Below are positions 22,301 through 36,400 of a DNA stretch of 64,000 nt, in pieces; the stretch's first letter is position 1; each line of letters starts with the position of its first letter. Below the pieces are notes generated by a model. The model was not told the DNA's origin and did not search any database. It saw only the letters and a program-made list of their open reading frames with translations. The translations under genes and the position numbers were made by a program. The stretch covers positions 62,001 through 126,000 of the forward strand of contig JAHQIW010003648.1 in assembly GCA_019055375.1 (NCBI GenBank). The letters are read 5' to 3'. This DNA is from Parelaphostrongylus tenuis (lineage: Eukaryota > Nematoda > Chromadorea > Rhabditida > Metastrongylidae).

Positions 22301-25300
22301 AATCCACAATAATCAAAAGTTGTCTTGAATTAACGATGAATTGGCATCGTATTACGAAGCGCATCATAATCTTGATGAACGGTCCATTGTTTTTTGATTA
22401 GGCTTGGCACGTTCTTAACAAAAAATAGCCTCATAGAAGTGTCTCCTGTCTTGTTTACCAATTTAGTGACGATCAAATCCCCTTCAGTGATGACAAAAGT
22501 TGATATTTTAATTGGAAAACTACCACATTGTTATTGTACCGTGCCTTACTCTTGTCGCGCGATACCGCCGCCTGTCGCGTGAAAATCAACGTAAGATTCA
22601 AGGATTAGGAAAAATAGGAGCATTGACGTGATACAACGGTAAGCAACCGCAAGTTATCATTTAGGCCGGACACGCATTCAATCGCCTCTAACGATTCTTA
22701 ATGAAGTCGCAAGCATGTCACATCCCTCAGGGATTGATTAACACTGAGCATTTCATCCCTTCTCCTTTCATAATGGATTAGTGCATTAATGTCGAGATCT
22801 TTATCCTTTTTATTCGTTTATTCTTTTGAGCACTAATTGAAACACACGGCAAACTATTTTTGGAGCATCTAGTGCTACCCAAAGAAAAGCTAGAGAGTAT
22901 GTATACGAGAATCGTAGAATAGGCTTCGGGCAACTATCGTCGTAAATACATCATTTTCAGAGTACTACTGATGAGCATAGTGCCAATAACTTGGTGCCGT
23001 CGATGTGAGCCGCCCGATTACGACTTCGCCTACACAGAATGTGCCGCCGATGGTTCCCGTTGGAGAGTTGCTTTACCTCTTCATGCGAACGCTTGCGAGG
23101 GCTTACCTGAACCTACGAGAGGGTTGAACTGCTGTAAGTTCGCGTTTTCATTTAGATTATCTCATCGATCACAGTCAAGTCCAGTGTGTAAAAGTAATCG
23201 AAAATTCCGACCAGAATATGCACAACACCCTCAGTCACCATGTAGATTTGAAATATTAGGCTCACAGATACTTCAAACCATTTATGTATTGCTTGCTTTG
23301 ACAGGTAAACATCTAGGCAAAACTGGGCCCGATTTTTGCACTGTTTCTCCGAATTTTCCCTTTTCGCTAGTATAACCATTCGGTGGTTGTAAACGTGAAT
23401 ATCGACGGCCAGGAGGGCTTCAGTTGTATACGAAGTCTCCCTAGAGATAAGAGATTAGCAGAGATAATTATGATCCCAAGTCTCCAGCTACTACTGTACA
23501 TCACAATGCACTCTGTTATACACCAGTGTGGAAAACATTGCATATTCCTTTCAAGATCAAGTGTCCTGATTTCGGCGCTCACGTATTTCGAATGTTTCTT
23601 CAGGTATATATTGATTTGAACACGCGCGCCATTTCTGGGCCTATAATTTAACTCTTAAAAATCTGTTTTTCTGGTCATATTTTTGGCAATTCTCGATATC
23701 AGATAATTGAGTCATAACCTCAAGAAACTAGTTAACCGCGTCTTCGTACAGTCGCACAAAAATTGTGTGCTGATCTCGGTACACACACAAGAAGTCGTGC
23801 TTCGCTGACACTGTTTATCCCTTTGAGGACCATATGGCGCGTTTCGTACCAAGCCATGCGACGTCAAATCTCACTCAACTACTGTAATGGCGGCGTTGCG
23901 TCTCGTGGTAATGCAGGCAGACAGCCAGGTATGCATGCACAGATATGCAGATGCTAGCTGCCTGCGACTGCCGTGCCAGCGACGGTGCGACGCCGCCTGC
24001 CTCTTAACAGTGCTCCTCAAACAATTGATAATAAGCAAGTCGCGCGAAACTGCCCGAGGTCGTGAAGGTATTATAGAATACATTTGCAAAAGCAAGAAAA
24101 AAAGCACAATTTCCCAGTGGGATTCGTTACCTGTTTCAGCATTCTCGTGCTCAGCGGGAAACTACTTGGATATTGTAACACAGTCCTGCAGACCTTGTTT
24201 GCCAGGTACGAAATTTAGAACGTTTCTCCAATACTAATGTTAAATGATAAACTTCTTAGGATCTTCACAAACAGTGTCTGAATTGCGATGCCATTTAATT
24301 GTATAAGGCGGTTAAATACATAGAAGACTTACGCAATTATGTTCAAAAATCACGGTTAAGATAGCATGATCTACACGCGATTTCATCTTTGAAGTAAAAA
24401 AAAATTTGTCTGCTTATATATTACGGGTTCGGAAAAGAGATTTTTGAAGAAAAAAAAAACAGGAAGAAATTCTCCATGACTGTAAGGAAAAGTTTCGGTT
24501 CCACGAGGAGCATTAAAATACTTCAAATCGGTATATCTACACTGAACTGTGTAGCCGCAGTGTACATCCATGTTAGCATTTTTTCAAACGTACCTCATCA
24601 CAAGCCACTAAGAAAAAAATTAGAACGTATCTGTTTTATGAGGTACAATTAAATCATCTCACCATATCTGTTCTTGATTTTACCCTGTAATGAACGAGAA
24701 TTAGCAAAGAGTCACATAAAATGTAGGACATTCATCAAAACTTTGTGAATTGTCAAATATTACAGGTCAATACAGTCTCGGTGGTGGTGCTAGATTTGAA
24801 GAATTCTATACGCTTCCTCCAGGATTTTCAGTGGAGAATTTCGATTCTAACTCAATGCAATTTGACGATATCAAACCGTCGCGGACAGAGCCTTGTCCTG
24901 CCGAGTTTGTTTTTTACTAGTTGCCATAGTAATATGTATTAATATAATTTTATACAAGAACTGGAGACTTTTTGAGGGACCGATCATATTTTGTAATCAG
25001 AATAATCAGCATCTGTTCTCACAAACGGTGATATTGAGCGCTGATTCTACTATTGAAGAGAAGGGCTATTTGGTGCAACTGTCTGTACTGAGTGCCACAC
25101 GTCTGGCTATGAAATGGTTACTGGCAGCCCGTATTTTTTCACGTCGAAAACGAGAAAAAAAATGAGCTTCGAGTCATCTAGACCGATGAGAACTCGTTTA
25201 GAAACTCGTGAATACCCCGAATGAAAGTCTATAAACAAGATTCTGAGATAATGCTAATATTTGTATCAATAATAAGCTTACCTTAATTGACTATTTATTA

Positions 25301-28300
25301 TATGAGTATTCAAAGTATCAAACTATCTGTATCACCTCTCCTCCCGCTGGTTGTTCAGTAGCTTGAGAGGAGTTTATTTGCACTTGTCGTGTACAGGACT
25401 AGCATAAAGAGGCTGTAAGGACGTGCTAAGCATCATATCCTTCTAGTAACTTCGTTTCTGGCCTGCGAACATGTTGTGCAACTAATATTTCACAGATTAC
25501 AGCCGTTAACATCTCCTCCTCATCGCTTGTCATATACGCAACATGTGCTCAGTTTGAATGATAGTACACTTCGGACGTGCACAACGGCATCTCTCATCTT
25601 TGGTCATTGGCGAAGAACGGATCATTGGGACTTCTTTCTCACTTACATCATACGGGTGCTTCCACTATCACCATATTAATCTGAGAAGCGACGAAAGAGC
25701 GGTGATTTGTCGCGTGCTCCCCCTAAAAACTTTGCTTGTTCGCATGGCTGTTCTCCGTCTAGTGTTTCGTCAGTCCTGTTTGGTAGTAGTTCATAGACGA
25801 CAGACAGTAAGTGATTTGAGCTGTAGTTGTTGATGTCATAAAGATTTCTCTTTTTGAACAATTACAGGGGCTTATTAAGATTTCCATTGACTGGGAAACC
25901 CTGCCTTACGACAGGTAACTTGTGAAGAAATCAGTCAATGTGTTGACGGGAATTGGCGCGAGGTTGCTTAGGCGCTCAGATCGTATCTGACCAGGTGTTG
26001 CTAGATTCGTCATTGACGAGACAACATGTCGGATATCCGAATGTGTAATTGATGGGAGAATAATCTATTATTTTCTAGTTCATATGGCAGTACAAGGAAG
26101 TGACCGTTGAAAAGATCCTAGTGCTGGTGTTGATTGATTCTCCATCACCTTTATGGAAGCTGCAGCTGTTCCCTCAAGGCATCGGAGTGTGGTCATACTG
26201 GCATTGTGATTGACGAAGCTTCGATGAGCTTCACGAATGCTCTTCTCGGTTTGTACAGCTTCGGCTGTAATTGCTGCTCTTCTCTCTTTTTGAGATCTTC
26301 TATCTCTTCCCTACAGCGTTCTCAAATTGGTCATAAGTTTACGCTTTCCTGCAGCCCGTGAGATTCTACACTGGCGTAACGACTTGAGGCTTTTCTAGAG
26401 ACAAACGTCTTTTGTAACTTTCGGACTTTCGGCTTTCATGGCCCTATGGTGAAAGTGTTAGACGAACCGAGCCGACTGATGTTGTCAATGACGGTGTTTT
26501 CCCAAAAGTCGACTACTGATGTAATTACATCCCTACTTATGGTGCTTCTGGGATTTTGCTGTTTATTGCATTAAAAAAAACAAAATGTTGTGCGAAGGAG
26601 GCGATAGTCTCATTCCATGTAATTTTTGAAAAAACGGCGACGTCAGTTAGACAAAACTTTGGTCCTACTAAAATGTAGTCCGTCTCATTATGGCACTATC
26701 CTTTGGGAGATTCCCAGGCCCAGCGTTGTGAACGCTCATGGAATTGTGAGTAACCATGAACGGACTTCGTCATCATGATAAAGCCAAGCAATAGCTCGTC
26801 TTACACGTAAACTTATAATTCGTAGGTTCCAATGTGGATTATTCCAGAGGTTTTCTAAATTCGACCTTGAGGTTGAAATCTTTATTATATGCCTAAAGAG
26901 TGGTATGATCTTCTCGGTTGAACTTCATCGACTCTAAAAAAGAACGTTTCGATCTCTTCTTAAGCATGGGTCCTCAAGAGAATGCTCGGATGAAAGTAAT
27001 CGCGTATTGCAAGTACACCTCATTGCCATATTCGATCTAGATTCAAGGTGCCTAATATAGCCCAGAGATTTCACTAACCTTTCTGTAACTTTCTGCCAAA
27101 TGCTGCCGTTTGGGGCTCTTCGGAGGCTAAGGGTATGAAGCCTCTTTATTTCAGCGTGCCCTTCACGTAGTTCGCTCAACTCTCAACGGTGAGGCTGAAT
27201 ATAGTCGCGGGTAGTTTGCCAGTTCCACTAGAGTGAACATGAAGCAAATTTTTCAAAGCGACTCTTTACCACTTTTTATGTGTTTCTAATCACTTTACAC
27301 AGACTTCAAGCCGAGATGACCTATACAATAGAGTTGCATATGCATGAATACATCCACGCCAGAGTTCGTGAGCATGTCTGCGTAATCAAAGTGGCATGAA
27401 CTATATCTGGGTAGAGTGAACAGAGAGCCCATCCCTAGAACCGCCTGCGCCTTAGGGGATTACAGCAACCTGCTAGAGATCTCTCTGAGAGAGATCCGAA
27501 TGTCAGCAGAACTTCTTATGTAAATTGTATAATTGAGAAATATAATGGCGGAATGAGGCCTACGAAAGTAATTTTGTTCATGTGATTTCCTTAGTTCAAA
27601 GTTTTTTCTTATTTTTTAGTTTTTCGAATTCCCTAGTGAGATACAATGAAAATGAATTATTGCTGTGAGTAAAGTGCACTAGCCAGTAAAACTTTCTTGC
27701 TGACAGACGTAGGAAATCGTATGTCAGAAACTTCTTGACCAAAACGAAGAAAACAACAAATTATCAATCTAAATTAGAATGCATGAGTACCACCAAAAAT
27801 GACTTAACATCTCCGCCGTTTTCTGTAATTTCAGTACAGTATTTGATTAGGTAACGGACTGATAAGCCATGAACGATAGAGATTGATGAGAGAGCAGAAA
27901 GCAGAATTTGATTCAGGACAGGTTGGATTGTCCGCGACTCCGAATTGTTGTACATTCCGTCCCCGTGTGTCTCACGTCTTTCGTTCTCGGCGCAGCTAGT
28001 TCGTCCCGGATACGCCGAATTCTCCTACAGAATGCCGAGGAATAATCGTGCACTGTCTCTCCATGTGGACGCGCAAAATCAACAATGTCAAAGTTACAGG
28101 TATGTGTACATCATGAATCGTGTGTTAATGAACTATATTATGGTATGAAGTTTGTTGTGATACGATCTGATATTTTTGTCCATTTATCGTTTTCCAATCA
28201 GCGAACGGACTATTTTGCAGTTTCATTATCTAAATTACTTCGATCTCCTTCACCTTCATGAGGCCCCAAGGCATTTGACTGCTTTCTTCGAATCGAAATA

Positions 28301-31300
28301 CAGTTTGCCCCGCACATTCTAATAAGTTCATGAACCAACCCTTTCGGGACCGAGTGTACCAAAAATGCTAATTGCTCATGAGACTTTTAGTTGCCATTTG
28401 ATAGCTGAAGAAATTGCGATTCCAACACTGAACTTAGTTTCTGAAAAGGCTTTCTAATGCGTTGTAGCAGCGAAGAGAATATTGCGTCTTGCCTCCGGAG
28501 TATATGGTGTGTTATGTACTCGTGCTTCCTTGATCTTTTCTCCAGACAGTTTTTTCATTAGAGTTCAGCCAGTTATTTGATTGCTTGAAACACGGCAATT
28601 CTTGAAGGACTCTGAATTCTAAAAAACCTTTTGATTGCGCTGTAGCAACGGCAAAGGGAGAATCACGTTGTACTTTCAGCGTTCATTATTTGCAAGGATG
28701 GCGTCTGTGCTTGACTTCCCATCAGAATTTTTATAATGATTGAATATTCACTGAAACGGAAAATTTTTGCTAATTTTGAAAGATTGGCCTGGATTTCAAA
28801 GTGGGATTATAGAGCGCTACAGGAGCAAAAAAGATTACGTTGTGCTTTCGAAGTAGTTAGCTAGTTGCTAAAATATATAACGCGTTTTCTTGGTAATACG
28901 AAATAAATATGAAAAGCCAATATCTACAGACGATATAACAGAATCTCTTCCACTGTTGCATAAATGTCGAAAATTTTCTTACAGATAGTGAAAGGAGTTC
29001 TAGGTAGTTGTCGAAAATTGAGCTATTTTTGAGGTGGCAATTAAAATCACCGTGCGCAGCGCCATTTCAGAGAGCGCGATTATCGGCTGGGACTTTCTCC
29101 TAGGTGACGACAAAGCTTTCAGATTTCTTCTGATGCCCTGATGCATCACGATTGTCTTTACACCCTCATACGCTTCTGATGCATATATAGTTTTTGAGTG
29201 CTACGAAAACTCTGGTAGTGGAACAAAATTTTATTTTTTGCTCTTTTTCGCTTGCAGCACCCTGTGAAAACCTTTTCAAAAAATGCCCAAATTCAGAACA
29301 ACAAGATTTATGCTATCAGTCGCCATCGAGCTATCAATGAAAAGATATCCACGGCCCTAGTTGAGCGAGCAAAGCAAACCGAGTGTGAAGCATGATTTTG
29401 TTTTCGCCGCTACACCGTACTCGGATACTTCGATACTGGGACGGCCTGTCTTCTCTGGTAGTGCGTACCCCAGCATAGTTTCCATTCGTTTATTTCTCGC
29501 ACAACAGTCGTCCATGGTGGAGGACTGCAGCGTACTGAGAAAATTCTTTTAAAAACCAGGTCCGAAATATCCGAGATTCAAAATATCCAATAAAAACTAT
29601 AACTCTAGAGAAAAGGCTATTTTCAACGAAAAGGTTTGATCTCCATGAAGTTAAAACCTTGCGTTCAACGCCTAATTGTGTGTGAGGCAAAGAAAGGTGC
29701 AAAATGTTCTGCGCTTAAAATGAGTCACATGTGACTCACGGTAGTCGCTGTTCTCACGCTTCCAAAGAAAGGTTTTCAAAAAGAAAAGAAAAGGAAAGCC
29801 CAAAAAAGAAAGAAAAAAAAAGACGTGATGTCCTACTTTTCTTCCATAATTTTCTATTCACTCTGCCGAATGTTCTAGTTCTCGTATGTTATCAAGTAGT
29901 CATGCATCCATGCGTACTGGCATAAGTGGTTTTGATAATCTAAGTGTTATTCTGTGACTGAAATTGTACTTTTTTGTTGCTATGCGGAGCATGCCGAGTG
30001 GGGCGGATGCTAACCGGCTACAGTTCCTCTGCAAACCAGTTTGATAATGAGGTCACACTAAGCAGTAAAACACTATCGGGAATCAGTTATAGAGATTGGC
30101 ACTCAAAGTGTATGCGCTGCAACATCGAACGGTGAGATCTCTCGTTTGCGAGTAACTTAGGCGAACCTCGTATATGGCTCTTTTTCGCGCCAACGTTACA
30201 CTCAAGTACCCCTTATTGGCGACCATCCACTAAACTCACCAATATCATTAGCGATTAGATGAGGGGTTTACTGGTTCAAATCAGGTGCAGTGCTCATGAA
30301 CTGACCTACGTTGAATCATTTGATAACAATGAATTAGTGGAAAAGTAAAGCCCTCCCACAGCAGACAATATCATAAAGGATAAAGGATAAAGCTCTCGAC
30401 GTTGATCAATCCCTGAGGGATGCGCCATGCATTCGACTTCAATTTTTTAACTTCGTTTGAGGTGATTGAATGCACATCTGGCCTTTACAATGACTCGCGG
30501 TGGCCTTCCGCTGAACCGAGTCAGTGCTGCTTATCCTCCCAGACAACTCTGAGACCTGCCTGGTACCAATTTACCGACCCCGGAGGGATGGATGGCTTGG
30601 TGAGCCATGAGCGCGAGATCGAACCATTGACCTCGTGCGCGACGCAGAGCACCTCTAACCACTGCGCCACATGCGCTCAGACAATATCATATAACCTCCA
30701 ATATCCAAGACTTAACAATGAGCAAAACATCGCGAATATCCTAAGATTATAGGCAAACATTTGTGGATATCTTGGATATGTTATGCGCTTTTGGTCTCTA
30801 TTGTTCTTCGTAGTTCTTCACCACTGTATTTCACGAAAATGAGGTGATTGAGTATGCGTAACACTTCAAAGAGCCGTAATGTCGTATTCAACGGTCTTTG
30901 ATACTAATAGTCAGCGGCCCTCATGAGTTTATGGATCCTTGCAGCCTTGCCCCTCGGATTTTTCCTGATTGGCAAGTTTCAGTGGCAGGGGTGATTTTCA
31001 CGGGTCTGTAGAATGATTGATGGACATGTAATAGGCCAAACCAAAGCATTTTGTGAATGTTAGCAATGAAAGATGCCAAACATACCAAAAAAATAGGTTT
31101 TATAATACCTAACTTGTTCCCCATATCGCCTTTCTCTTCTTGAGACCTCTGCTTAAGTTTTATTTTCTAGCAGTGGACGGTAGGATCATGCGTAAAATTC
31201 GCTCACTGACGCGATTTGTTTCAGGGATGCAATGCAGTCCTTGTTGGCGAAGTACGCGGGAAGTGGAAAAACACAAAAATCGGAAGCAAACGGCGATTGG

Positions 31301-33416
31301 CAAAAACGTACAATCGATCTTCGGACCGGTAATACAAATCCTGTATTGTTGATAGTGAAAGGACTGAGATACCCTCTTTTGTTTACTGATTTGTTGTTAG
31401 GTGAATGAAGAGGTGAGGAGGTAGATAATTATCGTTCATGGTAATTACAATACGTCGCAATTGCTTTCGCTTTTCGTTCGTTGCTTTATGCTTAATATTT
31501 CGGAACAAATTTTCTCTGAACTAAGTTCAGTTTGTGCTAAAAAAATTTTGACTTTGATGATAAATAGTCCGCCAGACACCTGAATCTTTCAGTGATTGCA
31601 CTTCTAGCAAAGGCAGATTGCATAGAAGATAAGTCAGTTGTTTGTGAAGAACAAGAAGAAGTTATGCGGTAGGAGAATAATGCCCACTCACAGATAAATG
31701 CATTCAAAATTTGGCTTGCAACGCACGAAAAATTGGGAATAACAAAAGAGGACGTTTGAGAGTTTACTAAGGAAACTTTGAGTTTTTTAAATTGACTGAG
31801 CAACTCCTTGTTCACTTGATAACATCCAAAAGTAACTGAGTAATGTAATAATAATTTCTATCACCATTTAATTGAGGAGCGAATGTGATCAGTTGGACGG
31901 TGACGAACAGCGGTGGAGTAAAAACACCATCAGAACCAATTCGCATATCCAGGATTGATATCCTCGGTATTTTCTTTTTCAAATTTATTTTACGTACGCG
32001 AGGTTGATCGATGAATGAGATGAACAGCAGTTTTCACAGCTGCTGAAACTCAGATTAGAAACTATGGAGCATTGATTCAAGGGTTGGGAGCGATATGTTT
32101 GAGCTTAACATTAAGAAAACCGCGATACCTATCTACACCTCAGTCTATCTATCCCGTGGGTTTCAAAAAAAGTGGGCTCAATGGATTTGTGAGACAATCG
32201 TTCTGTTGTTAAGTTCTCAGGAATGAAAGAAAGAAATTACAGGCTAATATCAGCACGCACGGTTATGAAGGAGTCAGAATAGCTCCTGTCACAAGTCTCT
32301 ATTTTATCGGAAGATATTATCTGTGGGAGTTCAGGTAGCAAAGCATTTGCCCTAATGATACCAGAGACACGAACCTGTTGACGAATGACTCTTCTATCTC
32401 ATTAGTACTCCAAATCAAATTTGTTGAAAAGAAATGGGATGTCTCATTAAGAAACCTCACTACGCTGCTATTTTCTGTACATCACATCACACGACGAAAT
32501 TAGAAGTGTGTGAAGACTTCTGATGAAGATCCTTGTAAGACTGCTTCATAAAATCGCTCCCTTCTATTTCTTATTTGTCTTTTTCGTTTTACATACTTGA
32601 ATAATTGACTTATCCTGCCACCAATATTTGCTCCATTTTTTGCATGTTTTTGTATTACATGATTTCCATTTTGTAGCCTTTCAGTCGGTATGGCATTACA
32701 ACGTCACCCACTATGTGCCCGTAGCTATTAATCTTATAGCGCTTTCAGTTGCCTGACATTAATGCATTGAAAATTACATAGAAGCTGATGACTTTATTGT
32801 GTTTGCCACATAAATTGCTTTCAAAATTTTCTTAACTACATTTTCTCTCTTGAAAAATCTAGACATTTTCAAGATATAAAGTTGGCAATGCCAGCAATAG
32901 TTGATTACAGTGACGTTCGATGTTAATATTACCAATGTAAACAGTTTTATGATTAAAGACTAGGTTCCAAGCGGGTGCTGAAGGATGTTACTTTAAGTTT
33001 CACATAAGAGTGAACAAGTGTTATATTTTCTAATACAATGAGCAAAAAGGCTAGTGACAGATGACAGGAATAATATCGGAGTCTGATCCTGAGTATTCAG
33101 GGCTCGCATTCACAAGAGAGTGTTCGCTTTGCCCTCCAGGCACCTCGTCAGAAGAAGGTGCTGCTGAATGTGCTCCATGTGCACCCGGGTATTTCTCTCC
33201 CAAGGGAGCTGCTAAGTGTGGACGATGTCCACACACTCATTTCTCTGGTTAGTGGATTGACACTAGTTCATTTCGTTCTTGAAGAACTTCTTCTAACGCA
33301 TCTCTTAGTTTTCAGAATATTTATCTAAATCTAGATCGTAACTTCTTCGACAAGATAGGAAACTTAGTTCAAAATCGATCCCAAACTTTATATATAATAT
33401 ATATGTGTATATATGC

Positions 33417-33454
<38 letters not shown>

Positions 33455-36400
33455 CAGGACCGAAAGCGGAACGCTGCACTGAACGTCCCGCTTGTCGCCC
33501 TTCGGATTTCTATCCAATCACTGAGCCGTGTACAAATGGAACAACTCGTACCACGTATAAGAAAGTTCAGCCGGCCGTATGTAGAGACGACATTCCCGGA
33601 GCCGCTACGGTAATCTGCTTCATTTCATCTCTTGGTGCGAAAGTGCTGATTTTGACCAGTTTTTCACCCTAGTTTCTACTTAAGCAAATAAGATCTTTAT
33701 CAATGTCTATCTTTGATTCTCTTAGAAAATTTTATACACTATTGATTGAAATTGATTGGTACATACAGTTTGAAATCCATGGCAGTGCTTTAGCCGTCTA
33801 GAAATCAAAGCGGCTCAGACACAAGTAAAGTTTTTTTTCGTTCAGACTAATTCAGTGGGTAAAATTTCCAAGTTGAAAGTGTAGAGTTGTGTTAAACAAT
33901 TTCAGCTACCTCCACCTAGTGCCCCTCGGCCCTGTCCACCATGCAATCCCGGAATGGCTAAGGTTGCTAACGGTATTTGCACCTTCTGTCCAGCAGAGCA
34001 TTTCTCCCAAGGCGACGGTCAGTAACATTCGTGCCTCCTACTCTTTTACGCCGAGAGAAAATTTATAGTGCTCAAGTAGTGAATAGTTACATTTTATTAG
34101 GTTGAAGGGAAAGTTCCTTAACACCCGCTGAAAACTCGAAGTTCATGCATAAATTCTATTGAAAGCAACAATAAATTCTTCAGAATGAAGACCATCATTA
34201 TCCACAGTCTTTTGCCAACGATCTGCAAGTTTCCGGATCTGCTCGAATGTGGCCGATCTTTGGGCTTTGAATCAAAAAACTCCTGACATGCCTCTTCAAC
34301 TGGTCAGATGTCTCGACTTGCCGTCCACGCAGGAGATGTTTCATTGAGCGGAAAAGACATCGGACGGCGCAGCATCTGGCCTTTGGTACTACAGATCTCC
34401 TTCGCAGTATCTCGTGTCGAATGTTGTCGCTTCCAACAATACAGTATCAAAACTCGAAGCTCAATTTTATTTATCATCATCATTTGATAAAATGAAAAGT
34501 GAATCAAAGTCGCACAGTAAAACCCGCGCTGCCGTGGGAGTTTCTCATGGAAATTTTCCTGGGATACACTCATGACTTTATATTAGCCGATACCGTGTGA
34601 AACAAGCATAGGATTTGAATTCTTCGCGGGTGTTGAGGAACTTTCTTCATAACCTAGTGATTGCCTAACTATAACGTTCTAGTGAACAACTGGTGGAACC
34701 ATTCGTTAGGTCTTGAGCATCAATTATAATCAAAAGTTGACCGTATGTGCTATAATGCACAATTCAGATAATTGAGCATATGAGCGTCTGAATGTGTACT
34801 AATGCTCAACTGCGTTAAACTTAGTGTAGATTCGTTCCAGAATGTTTTCGGAAAGAAAGGAAGAAGTGTCTTAAGACTGCGTTACTTCTTATATGTATCA
34901 AGCTCAGGTTGTTGCAGTGTGTCGTCGCTGTCCTGTGGAGACGATCCCGAATTACGGTTATCAGTTCGTACAATGGGATACGCTACCGCCGAATATCATC
35001 ACTCGCTGCGAGTACATTAGTGAAGGTAAGGTAGGCAGTTTTGTGTTCTATTTATTGCATAGATTCAAAAATTTTACTTTTTTATTACACTGGTACGACG
35101 CTACCACAAAAATTCAGTCTGACTATCATCCTCGCAAATTTTTTTTTCTTAAGCTTCTTATCTTATATTTGTCTATTCGTCTTTGTAAAATTTTGTTTTA
35201 TACGTGTCTACTTTCTTTCTAAGAAACTGTACTATGAAGAAGATTTAGTGAGATATGAGAAAGTTAACACACAACTCAGAAAAAGGACAATTCCATGTTA
35301 GACACTCACTAGCCACGTTCTACTTGGATACATTCTAACAGATTATAAGGTCGTTACGAAAATCGAAAAAAAAAGAATCTTTAGAGGAGAGCAGCGAAAA
35401 ACAAAGTGGACAAACACTGAATCTGAGGGCGTCTAACAGGGTGCCCACCAATACAGACCGCGTATGGCAAAATACCGCACAAGAGTTCCAATAGCAATAC
35501 TATCCTTGGAAACCGATAAGATTAGGACTAGCAGTGCGCTTTATGCCACAACGAGCGACATCTGAGGCTGCATGTGAACGAAAATATGAACTGGACACTT
35601 CATTTAAGTATCACTCAATTACACTCGCCATTTGCTGTAAAATGATAGGTCAATGAAACTAAACCAGCGGTTTAAGGTTAATTCAATCTATGCATCTTCT
35701 ATAACAGAGAGGAGTTTCTAAGCTTTTCGTTAAAAGGGCATAGTGGTTGGGTCTTCTATAGCACCTAGACCTTCTGACTATCACATAGAGCACAGGTGTT
35801 AACAAAACTGATTCACGCTATGAAAGCCCCTAATTTTTCAATTTTATCCCAGAGTCATCGGGTCGGTGGTGTTACTTTGGAGCGCTTGACATCACGAGAA
35901 ATCCAGTAGGTAACGGCTCTCGTCCATATGTCGTCGTTAAAGCAAGTTACATCTCCGCCCCACCTCATTTTCGATGGCCTGGCATGTAGATCTCATTTTT
36001 GATCTTTGATCGATGACGCGGATTGGACTTTCAAATCCAGTCCCTCATTTGCCAGATACAGGATAGTCCTTGTATCGACATTTCGACTTCGCGTTTAATA
36101 ACGCCAAGTAATCTTCTATCCTGCTTACGTAGCGACCACGTTTCTGGTACATACGTTAGGGCAAGGATAACCGTCGAGTCGCTCAGCTAGGCATGAAATC
36201 GAATGTTGTTCGTCCTCCTCACTCCTCTTGCTTCTCTTGAACGCTCTCCAAGCCGCTCGTTTACTCTTGCTCAACTCTGGAGCTGAGTCATTCATCATGA
36301 TGATTTTACAACCTAGATAGACGTAACTGGAGCATTTGGAGATTGTCGATCCGTTGAGTGTGAATGGAGCATTCGAAACCCATCCGTTTCTCAGGAGCAT

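Noticed and set aside
24893..25165. 90-codon ORF after ELAPOR-family exon 4
   Set aside because: A different frame from exon 4, with no match to the next conserved segment, which is found at 27917-28099.
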